64,000 bases of DNA, from NCBI GenBank assembly GCA_963814905.1, contig CAWFEM010000011.1, positions 124,001-188,000 on the forward strand, written 5' to 3'. The notes beneath the pieces are model-generated. The model was given only the letters and a program-made list of their open reading frames with translations. It was not told where the DNA came from and ran no database searches. Each line of letters starts with the position of its first letter. Within the stretch, counting starts at the first letter, position 1. A program made the position numbers and the translations under genes. This document shows, piece by piece, positions 48,675-56,642 of the stretch. This DNA is from DASWJZ01 sp963814905 (lineage in GTDB: Bacteria; Pseudomonadota; Alphaproteobacteria; Rhizobiales; Afifellaceae).

Positions 48675-49907
48675 GTGGGGGACCGGGTGGAGGCCGAGCC
48701 GGCGCACGTCGAGCGGCGCCTCGCCGCGATCATGGCCGCCGACGTGGTGGGCTTTTCGGGGCTGATGGAGGCCGATGAAGGCGGCACGCTCACCGCGCTT
48801 CGCCAGCTGCGCACGGAGGTCGCCGATCCGCTGATCGTCGAGCATAGCGGCCGCATCGTGAAGCTGATGGGCGACGGCATGCTCGTCGAATTCGCTTCCG
48901 TCGTCGACGCGGTGAGCTGTGCCGCTTCGATCCAGAAGAAGCTCAGGCGCAAGCAGATCGAGGTCGTGCCGGGCAAGCCGCTGATGCTGCGCATCGGCGT
49001 CAATCTCGGCGACGTCGTCGTGGAGGGGAGCGATCTGCTCGGCGACGGGGTCAACGTGGCGGCGCGCCTTGAGCAGCTCTGCGAGCCCGGCGGAATCCTG
49101 ATTTCCGGGGCTGCCTACGACCAGCTTCCCGGTAAGGTTCATCTCCTGATCGAGGATGCCGGCGAGCGGCGCGTCAAGAACATCGTCCGCCCCATCCGCA
49201 CTTACAAGGTTCGCACGGCGAAGTCGGTCGACGTGGTTGAGCCGAAACGGCGCATGCGCCCCCCGCTATGGCTGGCACTGGCGGCGCTCGCCGTCGTCGT
49301 AGGTCTCTCCTGGTATTTCGTGCAGCCTCTCTTGACGCAGCCGGTTGGCGGCGACGCGGCGGGAGAAAGCGTCGAGGCGCCCCAGGACTCACGAACCGAG
49401 GCGGCCGTACCTCCGCCGCCGGAAGAGCAGGCCAAGACCAAGGAGACGGACTTCAACATCTGGGGCAACGTCTACGCGCTCGACACTCAAGGCAACATCA
49501 CCGGCTGGGTCGCCGACAGGCGCGACGCGGACGAATCGATGAACGTCTATCTCTATGTGAGCGGCAAGGACCCGGACGGAATCCGACCCGAGTTCTCCGG
49601 CTGCATCGAGACGAACGGAAGGCCGGAGAAGGTCTGCGGCGACTTCACCTATCTCGGGACGATGCTCGCGTCACAATATTACGACGTTCCAGACGACGTC
49701 CCGGTCGACGTGCAGGGCAAGAATCACGGCTTCTCGTTCCCGGTCCCGGACCGCTTCTGGGACGGCGAGGTGCATTATATCTATGCCTTTGTCATCCCGC
49801 GCGAGCGCGCCTTCGAGCGCGATGCCCTGTTGCGCGGCGAGAACCCCGACAACCGTCACCTGATCTATCTCGATGGCAGCCCGCAGCCGGCCTATTTGAA
49901 GCGCTGA
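48675..49907 (+). CDS. Class III adenylate/guanylate cyclase with TM helix and novel outer domain
   Basis: A nucleotide cyclase with an unusual plan. Residues 12-180 form a class III catalytic domain facing the cytoplasm: metal aspartates Asp23 (AADVVGFSGL) and Asp67 (LMGDGMLVEF), and the transition-state pair Asn127/Arg131 in GDGVNVAARLE. One transmembrane helix follows (197-217), then a Pro-rich linker, then a domain of about 150 residues (258-410) that should lie in the periplasm. It contains GNITGWVADRR, MNVYLYVSG, HGFSFPVPDRFWDG and a possible disulfide (Cys310, Cys321). The pattern resembles beta-sandwich domains found beside glycosyltransferases, but I cannot name it. The start is GTG 48675 or GTG 48687. 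Confidence 0.87.
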   Translation: MGDRVEAEPAHVERRLAAIMAADVVGFSGLMEADEGGTLTALRQLRTEVADPLIVEHSGRIVKLMGDGMLVEFASVVDAVSCAASIQKKLRRKQIEVVPGKPLMLRIGVNLGDVVVEGSDLLGDGVNVAARLEQLCEPGGILISGAAYDQLPGKVHLLIEDAGERRVKNIVRPIRTYKVRTAKSVDVVEPKRRMRPPLWLALAALAVVVGLSWYFVQPLLTQPVGGDAAGESVEAPQDSRTEAAVPPPPEEQAKTKETDFNIWGNVYALDTQGNITGWVADRRDADESMNVYLYVSGKDPDGIRPEFSGCIETNGRPEKVCGDFTYLGTMLASQYYDVPDDVPVDVQGKNHGFSFPVPDRFWDGEVHYIYAFVIPRERAFERDALLRGENPDNRHLIYLDGSPQPAYLKR

Positions 49908-49927
49908 GGGCGCTCACGTCGCGGAGA

Positions 49928-50755
49928 TCAATCCTTGTGGATGACCGTCGCGATGTCCGGGGCGTCGACCGCCTTCATGCCGACCACGTGGTAACCGGCG
50001 TCGACATGCACGATTTCGCCGGTCACCCCGCCTGAAAGGTCGGAGAGCAGGAAGAGCGCCGAGCGGCCCACGTCGTCGATCGTCACCGTGCGGCGGAGCG
50101 GTGCGTTGAGCTCGTTCCACTTCAGGATATAGCGGAAGTCGCCGATCCCCGAAGCGGCGAGCGTCTTGATCGGCCCCGCCGAGATGGCGTTCACGCGCAC
50201 CGCCTTCGGCCCGAGATCGACCGCGAGGTAGCGGATCGACGCTTCCAGCGCCGCCTTGGCGACGCCCATGACGTTGTAATGCGGCATCACCTTCTCCGCC
50301 CCGTAATAGGTGAGGGTCAGGATCGCGCCGCCCGACGGCATCAGCTTCTCCGCCCGCTGCGCCACCGCCGTCAGCGAGTAGCAGGAGATCAGCATGGTCT
50401 TGGAGAAATTGTCCGCCGTGGTGTCGATATAGCGGCCGGTCAGCTCGTCCTTGTCGGAGAAGGCGACGGCATGGACGAGGAAGTCGAGCTCGCCCCAGAG
50501 CCGCTCCACCTGCTTGAAGACGGCGTCGATCGTGGAGGGATCGGTCACGTCGCAATGGCCGACGACATGCGCCTGAAGCTCGGCGGCGAGCGGCTCCACG
50601 CGCTTCTTCAAGGCGTCGCCCTGATAGGTCAGAGCGAGCTCTGCGCCGGCCTTGCGGAGGGCTGAGGCGATTCCCCAGGCAAGCGAGCGGTTGTTGGCGA
50701 CGCCCATGATAAGCCCGCGCTTTCCGCGCATAACCTCGCCGACCGACGCTTCCAT
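49928..50755 (-). CDS. fabI: Enoyl-[acyl-carrier-protein] reductase (NADH)
   Basis: FabI performs the last reduction of fatty acid elongation and is the target of triclosan. It is an SDR-fold enzyme with MGVANNRSLAWGIA as the NAD loop (17-30) and the catalytic pair Tyr160-x6-Lys167 in HYNVMGVAKAALE. The SAGPIKTLAASGI loop closes over the substrate. 275 residues. It converges with the cyclase gene with only 20 bases between them and is divergent from the FAD oxidoreductase gene. Confidence 0.96.
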   Translation of the reverse strand: MEASVGEVMRGKRGLIMGVANNRSLAWGIASALRKAGAELALTYQGDALKKRVEPLAAELQAHVVGHCDVTDPSTIDAVFKQVERLWGELDFLVHAVAFSDKDELTGRYIDTTADNFSKTMLISCYSLTAVAQRAEKLMPSGGAILTLTYYGAEKVMPHYNVMGVAKAALEASIRYLAVDLGPKAVRVNAISAGPIKTLAASGIGDFRYILKWNELNAPLRRTVTIDDVGRSALFLLSDLSGGVTGEIVHVDAGYHVVGMKAVDAPDIATVIHKD

Positions 50756-50876
50756 CCCGTTCTGCCCGCCCTAGATTGACCGTGCGGTAAAATTGCCGCC
50801 CCCCGGGTAATGGCATGGGGATTTTCCCCCTTCAAGCCGCCTCGACGCCCAGGTGCTGCTGCCGTAAGGGGAGGCC

Positions 50877-52301
50877 ATGTCGGAAACGCTCACGAAAGAC
50901 GCGGTCCTTGCCGGGATGGAGGCGATCGTCGGCGCCTCCCACGTGCTGACCGGGGCAGAGGAGAAAGCGCCCTATCTCTCCGAATGGCGCGGCTACTATC
51001 ACGGCGCGTCGCCGGCCGTGGTGCGCCCGGGCTCCGCGCACGAGATCGCGGAGGTCCTGAAGCTCGCCAATCGGACCGGAACGCCGATCGTGCCGCAAGG
51101 CGGCAACACCGGGCTTGTCGGCGGGCAGACGCCGGACGAGAGCGGCCGCGAGATCGTGCTGTCGCTGGAGCGCCTCGACACGATTCGCAGCGTTGATGCC
51201 GCCGGCGCCATGATCGTCGCGGAAGCGGGCGTGGTGCTTGAGAACCTGCATATCGCAGCGGAGGAGGCCGGCATGCTCTTCCCGCTTACGCTCGGCTCGC
51301 AGGGCTCGTGCCGGATCGGCGGCAACATCTCCACCAATGCCGGCGGCACGCAGGTGCTTGCCTACGGCAACACGCGCAACCTCGTTCTAGGCTTGGAAGT
51401 GGTGCTGCCGACCGGCGAGATCTGGGACGGTCTGCGCGGCCTGATCAAGGACAATTCCGGTTACGACCTGAAGCAGCTCTTCATCGGCGCGGAAGGCACG
51501 CTCGGCATCGTCACTGCGGCGGTCCTGAAGCTTTTCCCGCGCCCGCGCGGACAGGTTGTCGCTTTCGTCGGCATCGAAAAGGCGTCCGACTCGCTGGCGC
51601 TCCTGAAGCTCGCCCGCGAGCGCGCCGGTGTTGGACTGACGGCGTTCGAGCTGATGCCGCGCATCGCGATCGAGATGCTGACGACCTATCTCGACGGCGC
51701 CCGCGATCCGCTGGAAAGCGCGCATCCCTGGTACGTGCTGATGGAGATCGCGTCGGGCAAGGACGAGCCGGATGCGCAGGCGCTCGCCGAAGATGTGCTT
51801 TCCGCCGGCTTTGAGGCCGGCATCGTGACCGACGCCGCGATCGCGCAGTCGGTCGCCCAGGCGCGGGATTTTTGGCGGATGCGCCACGCGCTGAGCGAGA
51901 TCCAGAAGCACGAGGGCGCCTCAATCAAACACGACGTCTCCGTGCCGGTGCCGCGCATGGCCGACCTGATCGCGGCGGGCTCCGCGGCGGTGGAAGAGCT
52001 CGTGCCCGGCGTGCGGCCGGTACCGTTCGGGCATATCGGCGACGGCAACCTGCACTTCAATTTCTCGCAGCCCGTCGGCATGGATGCGAAGGCGTTCATG
52101 GCGCGCGCGCAGGAGGTGCATCGGACTGTGCACGGCATCGTCGCCGGAATGGGCGGCTCGATCGCGGCGGAGCACGGCGTCGGCCGCTACAAGCGCACGC
52201 TCCTGAAGGACGTGAAGAGCGAGGTGGAGCTCGACATGATGCGCAAGCTGAAGCGCGCTTTCGACCCGAACAACATCCTGAACCCCGGGCGGATTGTTTA
52301 G
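50877..52301 (+). CDS. FAD-binding 2-hydroxyacid dehydrogenase (GlcD / D2HGDH type)
   Basis: A 474-residue flavoprotein of the VAO/PCMH fold, close to D-lactate, glycolate and D-2-hydroxyglutarate dehydrogenases. FAD-site segments are VVRPGSAHEIAEVLKLAN, PQGGNTGLVGGQ, GSQGSCRIGGNISTNAGG and KDNSGYDLKQLFIGAEGTLG; each is conserved. The C-terminal HIGDGNLHFNF supplies the metal-binding histidines, and EHGVGRYK follows. The D2HGDH group (serine biosynthesis by-product oxidation) is my preferred guess. GGGGAGG is five bases before the ATG. Confidence 0.9.
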   Translation: MSETLTKDAVLAGMEAIVGASHVLTGAEEKAPYLSEWRGYYHGASPAVVRPGSAHEIAEVLKLANRTGTPIVPQGGNTGLVGGQTPDESGREIVLSLERLDTIRSVDAAGAMIVAEAGVVLENLHIAAEEAGMLFPLTLGSQGSCRIGGNISTNAGGTQVLAYGNTRNLVLGLEVVLPTGEIWDGLRGLIKDNSGYDLKQLFIGAEGTLGIVTAAVLKLFPRPRGQVVAFVGIEKASDSLALLKLARERAGVGLTAFELMPRIAIEMLTTYLDGARDPLESAHPWYVLMEIASGKDEPDAQALAEDVLSAGFEAGIVTDAAIAQSVAQARDFWRMRHALSEIQKHEGASIKHDVSVPVPRMADLIAAGSAAVEELVPGVRPVPFGHIGDGNLHFNFSQPVGMDAKAFMARAQEVHRTVHGIVAGMGGSIAAEHGVGRYKRTLLKDVKSEVELDMMRKLKRAFDPNNILNPGRIV

Positions 52302-52385
52302 CGAGGTGAGTGGTGCGTAGTGAGTGGTGCGTTGGATATTCAAGCGGGACGCACCCTACTCACCACTCACCATTCACTACTCACT
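52302..52385. repeat. GTGAGTGGTG-type inverted repeat
   Basis: The left arm holds GTGAGTGGTGCGTAGTGAGT and the right arm ACTCACCACTCACC plus CATTCACTACTCACTAG. The arms are built from short runs of GTGAGTG and its complement, so several hairpin registers are possible. It fills the convergent gap between the FAD oxidoreductase and SRAP genes, and its last bases form the TAG stop of the SRAP gene (52386-52384). Confidence 0.85.
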
Positions 52386-53157
52386 AGAACAGGTTGCGCT
52401 GGCGCGGATCGGGCGCGGCGCGCTTTGGAGAAGCGCGTTTCGGCGTCTCTTCCGGCTTCTCGGTCGTCTCTTCGATCAGCCCCGGGTCGTCGTTGTCGGC
52501 CGAATTGACGCGGGTGGAGACGGGCGTCAGCGCGAAGAGGTCGTTGGGCGCGGGCCTGAGCAGCGCCGCCGCCTCTTGCGGGCTGCTCCCTGCGGAAAGC
52601 CAGGTCTCGAAATCCTCTGGCGCAACCACGACCGGCATGCGCTCGTGGATCGGCGCGAGCCTATCGTTGGCGTCGGTCGTCACGATCGTCGCGGTGTCGA
52701 TCTCGCTTCCGTCCGGCCCGTGCCATGTCTCCCACAGGCCGGCGAAGGCGATGAGCGTGTCGCCGCCCTCGCGAAGCGGGCCGGGGCTTGCCAGGAACGG
52801 CTGCTTGGGCCCGCGGCCCCCTTCCGATCGCGGCGCCTGCCATTCATAGAAGCCGGAGGCCGGCACCAGACAGCGGCGATATTTGAACGGATCGCGGTAG
52901 GCCGGCTTCTCGGCGATCCCTTCCGCCCGCGCGTTGATCATCAGGGGCAGGGTCTTCGGGTCCTTCGCCCACCACGGGATCAGGCCCCAGCGCACGGGCA
53001 CCAGCTCGCGCCCCTTCGGACCTTCGCGCACCACGACGATCGGCTGCGTCGGCGCGATATTGTAGCGCGGCACGACGAGCCGCTCATCGAAGGCGGGCAC
53101 CTCGAAGAGGAGGCGGATCGCCTCCGCATTCGCTATCAGTGTGTATCGGCCGCACAT
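52384..53157 (-). CDS. SOS response-associated peptidase (SRAP, HMCES/YedK)
   Basis: SRAP proteins form a stable covalent bond with abasic sites in single-stranded DNA and protect them. The catalytic Cys2 is exposed after Met removal in MCGRYT. RYNIAPTQPI, GLIPWWAKD, INARAEGI and LVPASGFYEW are the family blocks, with the glutamate in FYEW and a later histidine (APIHERMP). The C-terminus ends in a basic tail. No LexA box lies before it. Its ATG shares bases with the divergent NUDIX gene's first ATG (CATG at 53155-53158), so the two promoters must overlap or the transcripts be leaderless. Confidence 0.94.
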   Translation of the reverse strand: MCGRYTLIANAEAIRLLFEVPAFDERLVVPRYNIAPTQPIVVVREGPKGRELVPVRWGLIPWWAKDPKTLPLMINARAEGIAEKPAYRDPFKYRRCLVPASGFYEWQAPRSEGGRGPKQPFLASPGPLREGGDTLIAFAGLWETWHGPDGSEIDTATIVTTDANDRLAPIHERMPVVVAPEDFETWLSAGSSPQEAAALLRPAPNDLFALTPVSTRVNSADNDDPGLIEETTEKPEETPKRASPKRAAPDPRQRNLF

Positions 53158-53170
53158 GGTCTTGGCTCAG

Positions 53171-53608
53171 ATGGTCGCGCGAAACGAAGACGGCAACAAG
53201 CAGGCGCGCACGGGCGCGAGCGTCATCGTGCTCGACCGCGCCCCATCCGTCATGCGCGTGCTGATGGTGGAGCGGGCGCGGGCGCCCTTCGCGGGGCTAT
53301 GGAGCTTTCCCGGTGGCCGCTCGGAGGCGGGCGAGACTTTGGAGGAAACGGCGCGGCGCGAGCTTTTCGAGGAGACCGGGCTGAAGGTCCGGGATCTCGT
53401 GCGGCTCGGCTCCTTCATTCCCGCGCCTGAGCATTCGCCGTTGCGTCTGACGGTCTTCGCCGCACGGGCATCGGGCGGAGAGCCGGCTGCCGGCGACGAC
53501 GCCGCGCAGGCGGCGTTCGTCCCGCTTGCCGCTGTGCTGGAAAGGCCGACGACCGCGCACGCCGCGGGCTGGATCGCCCGCGCGATCGCCGCGCTTGTCT
53601 CTCCATAG
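53171..53608 (+). CDS. NUDIX hydrolase
   Basis: A NUDIX hydrolase of about 145 residues, cleaving a nucleoside diphosphate linked to some group. The Nudix box is complete: GRSEAGETLEETARREL followed by FEETGL, with the metal glutamates in RELFEETG. The strand before it, ERARAPFAGLWSFPGG, matches ADP-ribose/MutT-like members. The substrate is not fixed. Starts at 53141, 53156 and 53171 are all in frame; I favour 53171 because it avoids overlap with the divergent SRAP gene, but no ribosome site decides it. Confidence 0.88.
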   Translation: MVARNEDGNKQARTGASVIVLDRAPSVMRVLMVERARAPFAGLWSFPGGRSEAGETLEETARRELFEETGLKVRDLVRLGSFIPAPEHSPLRLTVFAARASGGEPAAGDDAAQAAFVPLAAVLERPTTAHAAGWIARAIAALVSP

Positions 53609-53666
53609 CCGTGGTGAGCGCGCGCGCCCTTGCGGGAAAACCCTCCGCCCCGCACAATCGCCGACC

Positions 53667-54107
53667 ATGAATCGCTTCGGCCGAACGCTTGCCGGTCTCG
53701 CCGTCCTTCTCGCCGCTTCCACGGCGGCGATGGCGCAGGACGACGTGCCTGCCAATTCCGCCGACAGCATAGAGTCCGGCGCCGCGGCATCGGGCGAGCC
53801 GCCGGCGCCGATCTATGAGGAGAAGCTGCTGCGGCTTTCGGAGATTCTGGGTTCGCTCTCCTTCCTGCGCGACCTTTGCGGGGAGTCCGACGGCTTCGCC
53901 TGGCGGGCGGAGATGAACGCCCTCATCTCGGCCGAAGAGCCGCCTCCGCAGCGCCGTGCCAAGCTTATCGCCCGCTTCAACCACGGCTTTGAGACCTACA
54001 ACGCCGTCTACCGCCACTGCACACCCTCCGCGCGGCTTGCAATCACCCGCTACCTGGGCGAGGGAGAGGCGCTGGCGAGCGATGTTCGCGGCCGTTACAG
54101 CCAATAA
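53667..54107 (+). CDS. TIGR02301 family exported protein
   Basis: A 146-residue secreted protein of the alphaproteobacterial TIGR02301 group, function unknown. Signal peptide at 1-23 (ending AAMAQDD), then an acidic Ser/Ala-rich stretch, then the conserved core YEEKLLRLSEILGSLSFLR with DLCGESDGFAWR and HCTPSARLAITRYL. Two cysteines (DLCG and RHCT) could form a disulfide. I start at ATG 53667, which gives the complete signal peptide. It follows the NUDIX gene by 58 bases. Confidence 0.85.
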   Translation: MNRFGRTLAGLAVLLAASTAAMAQDDVPANSADSIESGAAASGEPPAPIYEEKLLRLSEILGSLSFLRDLCGESDGFAWRAEMNALISAEEPPPQRRAKLIARFNHGFETYNAVYRHCTPSARLAITRYLGEGEALASDVRGRYSQ

Positions 54108-54196
54108 GTGCCTCGGTTAACAATTCCTTCACAATCCCGTGTGCGCGGCCGTTGCGCCATGTTACGCGGGTTAGACAAAACGCCGGAGGGCGAATA

Positions 54197-54451
54197 ATGC
54201 GCGACCAGGGACAGCCGGAAAACGAGGAGCTGAAGCTTCAGAAACGCGAGGCTTTGCAGAGGCTTTCGATTGTCTGGAAGGACGCGCTCGGCGATGGGAT
54301 AGAGCCCGAAGTCCTGGCGCACGCCGCTCTTTTCGCCGCGCTCGGCGATCTCGTCTCGACCTATGGCGAGACTGCTGTGGCGACCTTCGCGGAACGGTTG
54401 GCGGCCCGCATCACGGCGGGTGAGTTCTCCATTCCAACCGCCGTGCACTGA
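54197..54451 (+). CDS. Small conserved hypothetical protein
   Basis: An 84-residue, mostly helical, soluble protein without a domain I recognise. It reads as amphipathic helices (LKLQKREALQRLSIVWKDAL and FAALGDLVSTYGETAVATFA) with no cysteine and no signal peptide. GGAGG stands seven bases before ATG 54197, a strong ribosome site. The 89-base leader contains GGTTAACAATTCC, part of a CtrA-like half site. Third-position GC is high, so I regard it as real. Confidence 0.75.
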   Translation: MRDQGQPENEELKLQKREALQRLSIVWKDALGDGIEPEVLAHAALFAALGDLVSTYGETAVATFAERLAARITAGEFSIPTAVH

Positions 54452-54520
54452 CAGCCCGGGCGCCGGAGGCCTCGCCGGCGCGGTTGCGCCGACGGCCCGC
54501 CGCCCCCTATCGTCAGGCGC

Positions 54521-55138
54521 ATGAGGATCGGCGACGTTCTTTCGCGCCTGCGGATGGTGGGCCTCGTGGCGTCGCTTGCCGCGTTTGCCACGCCGGCGGC
54601 CGCCGCCACGACTGCGGCTCAACCAGACCCCGCGCCGGATGCGGATACGCCGGCGCCGAGTGTCGACGCTCCGCTTCCGACGATCCTCCGCGACGAGTCC
54701 GTCCTGCCCGAGGCGGTCCGCGAGACACGGCGCAAGCTGATGGAGGCGGCGAAATCGGGCGACATCGAATCGCTGCGGCCGCTGATGGATGCGGAGTCCG
54801 AGCCGCCCTCCGTTGCCTATGGCGACCCCGGCGATCCGATCGCGTATCTGAAGACGCTCGCGGCCGATGCCGAAGGGCGCGAAATTCTCGCGATTCTGCT
54901 TGAAGTGCTGGAGTCCGGCTTCGTGCATGTCGGGGAGGGCACCGACGACGACTATTTCGTCTGGCCTTATTTCGCGCGCTACCCGCTTGCCGCGCTGACG
55001 CCGACGCAGATGGTGGAGCTGTTCACGCTTCTCACCGCCGCCGACTACGAGGACATGAAGTCCTACGGCGCCTACACCTTCTTCCGCGTCGGCATCGACA
55101 AGGACGGGCGCTGGCTCTTCTTCATCGCCGGCGACTGA
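54521..55138 (+). CDS. Exported hypothetical protein
   Basis: A 205-residue protein with a signal peptide (about 1-29, ending PAAAAT), a Pro/Asp-rich linker, then a domain at about 60-205 starting ETRRKLMEAAKSGDIESLRP. The region DYFVWPYFARYPLAALTPTQ and the final GRWLFFIAGD look like a fixed fold, seen in other alphaproteobacteria, but I cannot name a function. The stop lies three bases from the stop of the convergent flippase gene. Confidence 0.82.
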   Translation: MRIGDVLSRLRMVGLVASLAAFATPAAAATTAAQPDPAPDADTPAPSVDAPLPTILRDESVLPEAVRETRRKLMEAAKSGDIESLRPLMDAESEPPSVAYGDPGDPIAYLKTLAADAEGREILAILLEVLESGFVHVGEGTDDDYFVWPYFARYPLAALTPTQMVELFTLLTAADYEDMKSYGAYTFFRVGIDKDGRWLFFIAGD

Positions 55139-55141
55139 CGC

Positions 55142-56566
55142 CTATTCCGCCGGGGTGCGGAGCGCCGAGCCGCGCGCACTCAGGCCGGAAATGCCCCATG
55201 CCGCGATCACGGAGAGGATCGACGTGCGGATTCTGAGCCGCTTCCAGACGGCGTGGGAGAGCCACAGCGCGCGAAGCATCAACGCGATCGCGCTCGCTAT
55301 CGCCGCCCCGTTCAGCCCGAAGGGAATGACCAGCGCAACGGCGAGCGGCACGTTGATCGCAACGATCGCCAGATAGGTCGACGCGGAGACCTGGCTGTTG
55401 CCGGTCATGTTGAGCATGTCCTCCGCCGGGCCCGCTGCGACACGTGCGAAGACGCCGACGCCGAGGATCATGAGGGGGACGTAACCCGCCTCAAAGCCGT
55501 GACCGAACATGCCGAGGAGCCAGTGGCCGGCCGCCACCATGGCGAGAACAGCGAACGCCGCGATGGTGAAGGTCGTCGCCGCGACCGAGCGGCAAAGCCG
55601 CTGCAGCTCGTCGTGGTCGCCGAGCGTGTGGCTGGCGGAGAAGAGATGTGCGGTGCCGACCGTCGCCGCGTAGGGCACGAGGTTCACCACCTGGATGATG
55701 CGTGTCGCGGCGAAGTAGATGGCGATCTCGGCCGGGCTCACGAAGAAGGAAAGGACGAGCACGTCGGCGAAGGAGGAGAGATGCTGCGCCGCATAGAGGA
55801 GGGCGAAAGGCGCCGAGCCCTTGATCCATTCGCGCGGCCTGTAGGCGCGCGGCCCCGGCGGGACGACGCGACGCAGGCGGAGGAGGATCGTCGTGGCCTG
55901 GTAGGCGATCGAAATCGTCATGGCCAGCACCAGGCAGACGAAACCGGTCGGCGCCGTTGCCTTGAAGCCAAGCCAGACGGCGGCGACCATGATGACGAGG
56001 AGCAGGCCGTGGCGGAGGATGTAGTTCGGCAGGAGCGCCGGCACGGGCCAGTCGTAGCTGCGGCCGAGACCCTCGAAGAAGGCTTGCAGGCAGGCGAAAG
56101 GAATCGACACCGCCATGAACGCCATCGGCACCAGATAGGCGTGGTCGATCAGGCTCTCGAGCAAGGGAAGCGCGGCGACGAGAAGAACGCCGAAGACGAC
56201 CGACGAGGCGAGCATCATCAAGGGCGCGAAGCGGATGAAGCCGCGCAGATAGTCGTCTTCGCCGCGCGCGCGCAATTGCGCCACGTAGCGAACGGGCGAA
56301 TCGCCGAAGCCGAGCGTGGCGATGGCGGAGAACACCAGGAACCAGACCCAGGTATAGGCGAAAACGCCGTATTCGTACTGGCCCATCAGGCGCGCGAACA
56401 CGACCTGCGCGAGATAAGCGAGGCCGGCGCTCGTCACGCGGATGACAAGCGCCACCATCGCGGAGCGCCGCGCGACGCCGGCTTGGTCGTCGCGGGCGGC
56501 GAAATCGCGCGCGCGCGAAAAAAGCTCGCGCACGTTGCCGCCCGAAAAGACCTTTGTGAGATTCAC
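55142..56566 (-). CDS. Oligosaccharide flippase (MOP/Wzx-like)
   Basis: A 474-residue membrane protein of the polysaccharide export branch of the MOP superfamily, with 12-14 helices. The N-terminus has a 35-residue cytoplasmic part before helix 1. ARLMGQYEYGVFAYTWVW is the conserved end of helix 1 and loop, and PAEDMLNMTGNSQVSASTYLA the conserved late segment. Likely exports a lipid-linked glycan. No glycosyltransferases are next to it, so the partner pathway lies elsewhere. Confidence 0.85.
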   Translation of the reverse strand: MNLTKVFSGGNVRELFSRARDFAARDDQAGVARRSAMVALVIRVTSAGLAYLAQVVFARLMGQYEYGVFAYTWVWFLVFSAIATLGFGDSPVRYVAQLRARGEDDYLRGFIRFAPLMMLASSVVFGVLLVAALPLLESLIDHAYLVPMAFMAVSIPFACLQAFFEGLGRSYDWPVPALLPNYILRHGLLLVIMVAAVWLGFKATAPTGFVCLVLAMTISIAYQATTILLRLRRVVPPGPRAYRPREWIKGSAPFALLYAAQHLSSFADVLVLSFFVSPAEIAIYFAATRIIQVVNLVPYAATVGTAHLFSASHTLGDHDELQRLCRSVAATTFTIAAFAVLAMVAAGHWLLGMFGHGFEAGYVPLMILGVGVFARVAAGPAEDMLNMTGNSQVSASTYLAIVAINVPLAVALVIPFGLNGAAIASAIALMLRALWLSHAVWKRLRIRTSILSVIAAWGISGLSARGSALRTPAE

Positions 56567-56642
56567 GTCCCGCTCCAGGCCGCCAGAAGGAGGGTCAAGC
56601 CTCCCTCCTAACAGCCGCCCCTTAAGGGAGCGTAGCCTGTCG

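Noticed and set aside
46722..49142. Long minus-strand frame across the MFS, MDR and cyclase genes
   Set aside because: It spans three well-supported plus-strand genes and has no recognisable content.
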